From Panicum virgatum (taxonomy: Eukaryota > Streptophyta > Magnoliopsida > Poales > Poaceae), in contig NC_053140.1 in NCBI RefSeq assembly GCF_016808335.1, forward strand, positions 27,522,086 to 27,586,085: a stretch of DNA of 64,000 bases, given 5' to 3'. Numbering within the stretch: position 1 is the stretch's first letter; each line of letters opens with the position of its first letter. Shown here piece by piece: positions 57,201 through 64,000 of the stretch. The notes under the pieces were generated by a model. It saw nothing but the letters and a program-made list of their open reading frames with translations. It made no database searches and was not told the DNA's origin. Made by a program: the position numbers and the translations under genes.

Positions 57201-58244
57201 ATACCTTTCACTCTCTCTTTAGAGATATGTTTTTAAATGTTATTGTTGATCAACACTACGACTTCAAGGGACAAGGGTGGACCGGGCACGGGTGGACCTT
57301 GGAGCCCTGTAGTCGGGGAGAGTGACCCTATCCACAAGCCGGAAAGAAAGGTCAACGGTTGTTTGTGAATGACCCGACGATGTTCCAGACGTGTGTGCTA
57401 GGTTTATCCTTGCAAGGTTGAATTTCGATTCAGAATCGTCCGCCTCTCACGATGAAATGTGACTGCTTGATCCCTTTGCCACACAGAGTAATAAGAGCAA
57501 CAATATTATTTATCAATCTTGATGTTTGCTTAGTTTTCTACCATAACTGGATAGTAGTTGCTTACATAGAATGGTTAATCAACTAGAATCTTGAAAGCTA
57601 AAACTTGAAAGTAAGGACATACTCTTTATTGCTTTTCAGCAAAAAGGAAAACCAGAACCTCACAAACCCTGCATAGTCTAGCTAAAGTGGGTTAAGTATA
57701 CCCGTTAACGGTTAAGTCTTGCTGAGTATTAGAATACTCAGCCTTGCTGTTGAAACCCTTTTTCAGGTATGAGTCTTGAGGACTAGGTCGTTAGTTTGAC
57801 CTATCCCTGCTCTTTGCCTCCTGGCTGGTCCGTAGAGTGGGATACGTCTTCGGCCGACAATGACCATGACGAGTGATACCTTGCTTGGGCTAGCTTGGTA
57901 CCATTTTGCGACGTGTTGTAGCCGTCGTGTTTTATCTTCCGCTATTTAAACTCTGTAACTTTACCCTTATGGCTTGTATAACTGTTTTACTTAAGTTGGC
58001 TTTGTAATAATGGTTTGAACTGGTTTGTAATCACTACTTTGCATATGTTGTAAACTTGTGGTTGTAATATCTATGGACTCGCCTTCGTGCGGGGTATGCT
58101 TGTTCGATCCGAGAACCGGTGGTTGTATCGGGACGTTACCCGACAGACCAAGAATTGTTCTGTTTGAAATGCGTTTGAGCCGGTATTGCCTTATGATGTT
58201 GGCCAGCGCACTTGAGCCGGGATAATTCAGGTGGTTCTGCCATA
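54248..58244 (+). repeat. LTR-c, 4.0 kb (full-length form)
   Basis: 3997 bp against 3434 bp for LTR-b; the difference is accounted for by a 560-bp block (55173-55732) and CTA near 55840. By eye the first ~2.4 kb of shared sequence is almost identical to LTR-b, while the last ~1 kb has about a dozen substitutions. It ends CTGCCATA rather than CTGTCACA. Confidence 0.92.
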
Positions 58245-58249
58245 GTGTG

Positions 58250-59045
58250 GTGGAAGGTTGAGAGTTCGGCCTCGTCCAGTTCTCCAGGACGAGCCGACGA
58301 ATGGTACGTATGATGGCGAAAAGTCGTGCACGCCGGACTATAAACGACGTGCCCTTGCCAAAGGTAAATTGGTATTTATCTCATATTTGCTTTTCCCACC
58401 TTTTCAAAATTTTCTTTGCACCTCATTTGTTTTTCCCCACTGCATGTTTGAAATTTTCAATTTTGTTTCCTGCATGCTGGAATTTTTCTAGCACTTATTC
58501 CCTTTCCACGAAAACACCAAAAACATTTTCTGAGTTTTAAATCCTTTGGGAAAAATAATTTGGACATCTTTTCGAGCAAACTTTTGGCCGTGCATCATAT
58601 TTTCAAAGTTTTCAACCGTTGAGGAAGCATCAGGCCAAAGGGGGGCACCAGGGGGCCCACCCTAGGGTCGGCCGACCCCACAGGTCGGCCGAACCAGGGG
58701 CAACGGCTCCTGGGCCCCGCCTTTTCCAACGGCTCTATGACCGTTATGCCTGGCTTCTCCTCGGGTGCACTCGCCCAGATCCTTTTAAATAGAGGCCGAG
58801 AGGGGTGTTGAGCTCTCTCATGCTCACACACTCACTCATACTCCCTCTCACACATTATTGCTCGGGTTTCCTTTGGATTTCGACTCAAGTTTGATTGCAA
58901 GAACACACACACTCTCTCTCTCATTTCTTTGTTGCAAGATTGTTCACACACTTGGAGGAACAACGTTCGGGTAAGAGTTTCATTTTCACTAACATAACCC
59001 GAATCAAGTTGTTCTCATTCGTTCTTGTTCGTTTTTGTTGCAAGC
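58250..59045 (+). other. Flank and possible leader of the next retroelement
   Basis: 58250-58360 continues whatever sequence the long-LTR tandem broke (it joins 45828); it has an open frame (LRVRPRPVLQDEPTNGTYDG) that I do not recognise and a possible GT donor near 58362. A TTTAAATAGAGG motif near 58784 could be a TATA box for the downstream frame at 59046. I could not delimit an LTR or a primer-binding site. Confidence 0.4.
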
Positions 59046-60491
59046 ATGAGAGGTGCTGGACGTAAGATTTCCGGAGCTTTCAAGAGGATGATGGGGTTAG
59101 GCTCGTCCTGATCACGGGGAGAGTCAAGCACTCGTCAATCCTCCGAACCTGCACCAACACCAACCACGATGGACTATGAACAAGACGAGCAAGAAGAACA
59201 GCTCAAGGAGCAAGCTGCAGAACCACAAGCCGAGGACATGGACATAGATGAAGATGATGCACCGTACCTCGACTTGTGAGATGACCGCAAGTGTCAAGCC
59301 TACGCCATGATCAAGAATCGAAGCTTTGGTCATACCAAAGCCTTAGATCCGGACCTTCTCGAGAAAACAGGTATGGACGTTGACTTCGCTCGTGTTTGGC
59401 ATGCGGTTGGATAGGATGGTTTTGTGCCTGCTGAGGAGAATGATTCTCGTCTCCTCACCATCTAGTTTCTTTGCACTATTCTGGAGGTAGACGATGGTGT
59501 TTCTTTTCGACTTTTTGGAGTTGAACGCTATTTTAATTGGAGAAATTTCAGTCACCTCCTTGGTTTTAGCGCACGCTTGCCAGTTTCCCTTGCAAAAGCT
59601 TGCCACAGTTTTGATCGACATGAGTTTTGGGGTTTGATTTTGGGTCAAGTTGTTCTTGGCAAGATTGCACCTCAGTGCAATGACATTCAAAATCCGACTC
59701 TTCGTTTGATGCACAAGTGGGTGGCTATCACTCTCTTTCCAAGAGATGATCCACGACCAGTGCGGAACGATGAGTTGATCATATTATATTCCATGGTCAA
59801 TAAGATCCGAATCTCCCCTGCACAAGTAATGGTTAAGCAATGGCTCACAAATTTTCGGATGACGGGTCCTATTGAATGCACTTCTTTGGTTACCCGCATC
59901 GCATCAAACATGGGAATCTTAGACGGGAACCCCGTTCCCTTCATTGAGGAGCCCCGTGTTATGATCGATGAGGCGTATTTGGTTCAAGGCCACACTCTCA
60001 AGAAAGGTTCGGATGACTCCTTGATTTTCTTCTCTCTTAGTTATGCAAATGAAATCCCGTTGCCAAACACGGGGTATCACTTGTATAACTGCCATTCGCT
60101 AACCATCCCTCTTGTTCCACAAGAGGAGAGCCGCAGGCTTAGTGTTTCTGGTCTTCTTGGCAGGATTACAATAAGCAGGGCCAGAAGGGAGGAATTCATG
60201 CAGCAGCAACCTCAGCCTCAACCACAGCAATATGAGGCTGGAGGTTCGTCATGGCAGAGTGCCAGCTCCACCGAGTGGGAACGGCAAGCCTCAGGGCCCC
60301 GGTCCACCAGTTCCAGCTCCAGTGGACCCCCGCGACGTACAGCTTCGTCCAGAGGTTTCGCCACTCTGACTCGGCAGATGGGCGAGCTGAACATACACAT
60401 CACCAACTTCGACGAGTCGCTGGGCCAGCACATCGAGTCAACCCAGAACTGGCAGCGATATACAGGCGAGAGGATCCACAACCTGGAGTAG
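59046..60491 (+). pseudogene. Decayed Athila-like ORF1 with four stops
   Basis: One frame of 482 codons starts at ATG 59046 (MRGAGRKISGAFKRMM) and is interrupted by stops at 59109, 59277, 59412 and 59463, then open from there to 60491. The conserved part reads FWGLILGQVVLGKIAPQCND, TLRLMHKWVAITLFPRDD and ELIILYSMVNK, a block I associate with ORF1 of grass Athila-type elements. A Gln/Ser-rich stretch (near 60200-60330) and a helical end follow. No frameshift is needed to join the pieces. No RT or integrase follows. Confidence 0.75.
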
Positions 60492-61981
60492 TAGTAGCAG
60501 CAGACCCAGGAGGAGTGGAGGGCCTACTACCGTTGGGCTGGGTTTAACCCCAACCAGCAGCAGTAAGCCTGAAGCTAGCTTGGGGGAGGACCCCCATGAG
60601 AGGTACCTTGTATCAAACTCTACCTTTACCGCTTTCAAAACCTTGCATGAAACCAAACAAAAATTGGCAAAACCCATAAAACCCCAAAAATATTTACGTG
60701 CTTTCCAGTATGTGTAGTAAGCATGTGTAGTTTTTCCTTGTTAAGATGATGAATAGTTACTCTGTTAGTTCCTTTCATATGCCTAGTTACAACCTTGTGC
60801 TCTTCCTATGTTTTGAGTTTGGTGTCTAGTTGTTCAAACTTTAAGCTTGAAACTTGTGGGTAGCGAAAAGCAGAATTCGAATCTAGGTTGTTGTGGGTTA
60901 TGATATGGCTGAAAAGAGTTGCTATGATCTTCTCCTGCGTGATGCTTGATATCCAGAGTATTTCTTTTCAAAAATATAAAAATAAAATAAAGTTCCTCGG
61001 TGATATGCAATTCCCATCCAGAGCCATACGAGTTACAAGTTTGAAATGCCTTTCCACATATGCAACTTGTCTTCTCATTGAGCATTGTCAAATTGTTGTG
61101 ACCCTTTGAGAGAACCATTTCATACGCCCATGATCAAGATCACGTACACGTCCACTCACATGTTATACTTCTACACTTGGAAGATGGCAAGTACATCCAT
61201 CCACCCACAAATAAAACTCCATGTTGTACCATGTTTATCTCTTTCCAAAGTTATCATCATAATGTATGGGCTATACAAAAAAAAGAGAAATAAAAGATGC
61301 ATAGCCAAAGAAGGTATGCCACATGCTTACAAGGCATGTCAAAAAAAGAAGAAGAAAAAAAAAATGCATACCCAAAGAAGGTATGCCACATGCCCACAAG
61401 GCGTGTCAAAAAAAAGAGAGAAAAAGAAAAAGAAAATATAGCCCATACCAAAAATATTACAAGGGGAAGAGAATTCATATGAAGGAGTTTCATCCATCAT
61501 CCAAAAAAATATATCCACACACTTGCACATCTTGATCAAGGCTTATGACTTATTTCTCCTTTGGATCCGGTCTTTGACTTAGCAAAATATGAGAAGCAAG
61601 TTCGCCATCATATCCTCCATACCTACAGATCCACCAAAAAGAGCCATTAGAAGAAGGATAGAAAATAAAGGCACATAAAAAGGCCTTGGTGAGGAATGGA
61701 ACACATTTGAGCGATCCGAGAGATCACCCGAGGAACTTACAACATTTCTTTTCAAAAAAACTTTATAAAACCTCCGGATTGACGGTTTGACAAAGGAGTG
61801 GTAAGTGGTACTCTACAACCCGTTCTGACCCTCAACCGCCAAGGAGTGGTAAGTGGTACTCTATAAGCCCCACAGGACTAAGGTAAAAGGTGCGAACAAG
61901 GCCAACTTATTCAAAATAAAGGTAAGAACACTCGGTTGTGCCTTGGGCATAAGTCAGGAATGCGACATTGTAGCAACTCTT
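60492..61981 (+). other. Noncoding 3' part of the decayed element, with short tandem repeats
   Basis: No gene. A roughly 75-bp unit (CCAAAGAAGGTATGCCACATG, A-rich, AAGGCATGTC) occurs twice at about 61303-61420. AAGGAGTGGTAAGTGGTACT occurs twice (about 61794 and 61841). GGATCCGGTCTTTGACTT near 61563 and GGCCTTGGTGAGGA near 61681 match the interior of the Athila-like element at 38042-45346 on the other strand. Confidence 0.6.
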
Positions 61982-63560
61982 TGTGACACCCTAGGTGTCT
62001 GCACAGTAGAACATCATTTATTTTCTGTGCTTCATGTGTGAAATTGCTTGAGTAAGGGTCTATTTTAAAAATATCAGACCCATTTGTGTAAATATGAATT
62101 GATGTAGGGTCATTCTTATAGTTTTATTTGAATAGGATGTGTGATTATTGTTTTGGTGGAGGGTTTATTTGCAAAATTCAGTGCAATCATTACATGGCAG
62201 AAAATTTTACTTTTTATTCTGAATTTGAGGTGAATTTGCATTGGAAAAGACAAAAGTTCATTAAATTCAAAATCCTTATTATGTTTTCAAAATAACTCTT
62301 TAACCTTTGGTCAAATCAATTTTTGCACAACACCAAAGTTGTAGATCTGCACGCCGGCGAGCTCGAAGCTCACCGTCGCCCCGCACCTCCGGCCGCCTCC
62401 TCCCCGACCTGACCCCACCAGAAGGTAGTGCATGAAGCCCTGAAGCTCCCACGCCTCTCCACCCTCGCCGCCGGCGACGAACCTCGCCGGGATTCGGCCG
62501 GTCAACCCCCTTCCCCTGCTCTGACTCCGGCCAGGGGCTTCCCTGCAAATACTTTTAGAATTCTAGGGACCTCTCTACAAGTTCTCAGATCTTTTCCTTT
62601 TGTTTTTTAGGCTGAACTTTGAAAATGCCTAGAAATTCGTAGAAAAATCAGAAAAATTAGAATCCAAATGTTTTGGAATCCTTGTTACAAGAACTATAAG
62701 TTTTGTTACATGCACATGATCAGTTTTGGTTTGCATTTTAATCCAAGAAAAATAATAGCATAAATAGGCTTTATTTGTTCTTGGGGTTCTACTCAGTAAC
62801 TGCATGTGATTTTTGGCTTGATTGTGTCTTGCAATATTACTAGTGTTTGGTAAAAATTTGAAGTTTATTTCACATCATTAGCTAGGTCAAAGTTTCAAGA
62901 TTCCTTGATCTACTAGTTATGCTAATATATTTGTGCTGGTATAAATATTAGAGTTCTGAGTGTGAAACTTTTTCCATGATTATATGTTACTAAAACCTTT
63001 CTGTTACCCAAGTTTGGGAAATTTTAGAGCTGTCTAACTATATCTTTGATTTAATGCTTGTTAAGTAGGCTTTAATTGTGATAAATAGTTTCCTTGCTTA
63101 GAAAATTCTGAGAAGTTTTGCGTAACTCTACTTTGGTCATATATCCATGTCTGTAAAATTTGAGAACCAGAAACACTATAGAACTTCCTGTACTAATTAG
63201 ATTTAGCATATGTGGTTTAGTTTTGTCAAAATTTTTAATTCTGTTTTATGTCTAAATAAATTTTGAAAAATTTAAGAAACGTTCTTAAGCATATGAATCA
63301 TGTTCTGAAAAATTTTGAGCTTCATAAGTGTTGTGGTTTGTACTGTATAATTTAATGTTGTTCTAGGTGCTGTCTGAGTAAATGAATTTTTCTGAATAAT
63401 TGGCCGCATGAGTTGATATAAAATTTCCAGGATTAATTACTCTGTATACCTTCTATTTATAGTAATTTTTTCTGAATTTCCTGTACATGCAAGGCTTTTT
63501 GATTGGTGGGGTTTGTTTTGCCAAAATACCGCTAAATGTTGATCCTTACTTTCAGGTTTT
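61982..63560 (+). repeat. Partial LTR, plus orientation
   Basis: Starts TGTGACACCC and follows the long-LTR family (GTGGAGGGTTTATTTGCAAA, CACCAAAGTTGTAGATCT, GGTGCTGTCTGAGTAAATGA), with a deletion near 62347 relative to LTR-b. It stops matching in the plus direction near 63560, about halfway through an LTR. Confidence 0.75.
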
Positions 63561-64000
63561 ACATAGCCATATTATAGATGGATTAACCATTCTAAATTTG
63601 CAACTAACTCTACACAAACATGGTAGAGCAACCATTTAATCAACCAGCAGTATAATCATCATCATGTTCCACTTGTTACTCTGTGTGACCGAAAACATTA
63701 AGCAATCTCATGCCGTGAGAGGCGGACGATTCTGAATCGAATTTCAACCTGGCCAGGGGAACCTAGACCACACGTATGGGAACCAAGTCACCCACACAAC
63801 ATTTCCCCTTTCTTTCCAGTCCGTGGATCCGGGTCACCCTCCCCGACTACAGAGCCCGACGTCTCTGCACCCGTACGTCCGGACAAAAATAAAACCTACT
63901 TCTACCAAGAGGGTGAATGGTCGTTCCACTCGCCGGTCCAATCAGGTACTTCAGCTTACCGATTACCATATTTCTCGGCATGTGACTAGTACTTTCAAAC
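63560..64000 (-). repeat. Partial LTR, minus orientation (runs off right edge)
   Basis: The reverse complement matches LTR-b around 49900-50350: AAAGTACTAG(T/C)CACATGCCG, TGTAGTCGGGGAG and TTCGATTCAGAATCGTCCGC appear in the right order. It faces the LTR piece at 61982-63560. The outer limit lies beyond the window. Confidence 0.8.

Larger units (their letters stand above)
45834..58244 (+). mobile_element. Long-LTR retrotransposon tandem: LTR-int-LTR-int-LTR
   Basis: Three LTRs and two interiors in one orientation: LTR-a (45834-45980, truncated), int-a (45982-47591), LTR-b (47592-51025), int-b (51026-54247), LTR-c (54248-58244). Only one 5-bp target duplication, GTGTG, brackets the whole (45829-45833 and 58245-58249). 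The interiors carry a small gag with a zinc knuckle and no pol, so the element is non-autonomous. The two interiors differ at only about four sites by eye over 1.6 kb. The structure is best explained by unequal recombination between LTRs of sister copies plus a 4.9-kb deletion joining LTR-a to gag. Confidence 0.92.

Noticed and set aside
59577..60491. Independent 304-codon gene
   Set aside because: It is the open tail of a longer frame from 59046 broken by four stops; the first codon at 59577 is just the next ATG.

Overview
This is nuclear DNA from a grass. Plant-type introns, a plant AMSH3-type deubiquitinase, Helitrons ending in the common grass hairpin-CTAG terminus, Stowaway-like MITEs, a CACTA element, LINEs and Ty3/Gypsy LTR retrotransposons all point to Poaceae. 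A panicoid grass is my guess, not a demonstration. All homology calls are read by eye from translated motifs; no database was searched.

Layout. 1-1388: the 5' end (LTR, primer-binding site, broken gag) of a minus-strand LTR retrotransposon, ending about 330 bp before a host start codon. 1722-16271: the one intact host gene, a 14-exon plus-strand AMSH-like ubiquitin-specific protease (515 codons plus stop, no internal stops, full JAMM zinc motif). Its introns carry a Mutator-like element, MITEs and, in intron 10, a nested pile: a short non-autonomous LTR retrotransposon split by a 1.3-kb Helitron, followed by a 3.6-kb Helitron that carries a captured four-exon piece of a KH-domain (FUBP-like) gene. 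16272-18065: 3' flank with a MITE.

18066-31889: minus-strand Helitron territory. The best-supported unit is 22141-31862. It carries exons of an apyrase (GDA1/CD39) gene, exons of an unrecognised gene, a degenerate 85-bp repeat array, and a 3.1-kb solo LTR inserted inside an apyrase exon. 33018-35168 is a LINE 3' end split by a 1.6-kb solo LTR.

35169-~58250: a CACTA (En/Spm-type) transposon inserted in that LINE, with a dense subterminal repeat field and a broken tnpA-like gene. One tnpA exon is interrupted by a 7.3-kb Athila-like LTR element (38042-45346). Further right, sequence that may still be CACTA is interrupted by a 12.4-kb LTR-int-LTR-int-LTR tandem (45834-58244) bounded by a single 5-bp target duplication. 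59046-61981 is a decayed plus-strand Athila-like element, and 61982-64000 holds two LTR pieces in inverted orientation.

Reading the nesting gives an order of events: LINE, then CACTA, then the Athila-like and long-LTR insertions. Apart from AMSH3, everything protein-like here is transposon-encoded, captured or broken. The most unusual pieces are the stem-loop-rich leader of the long-LTR element (51311-51685), the two gene-capturing Helitrons, and the three-LTR tandem.
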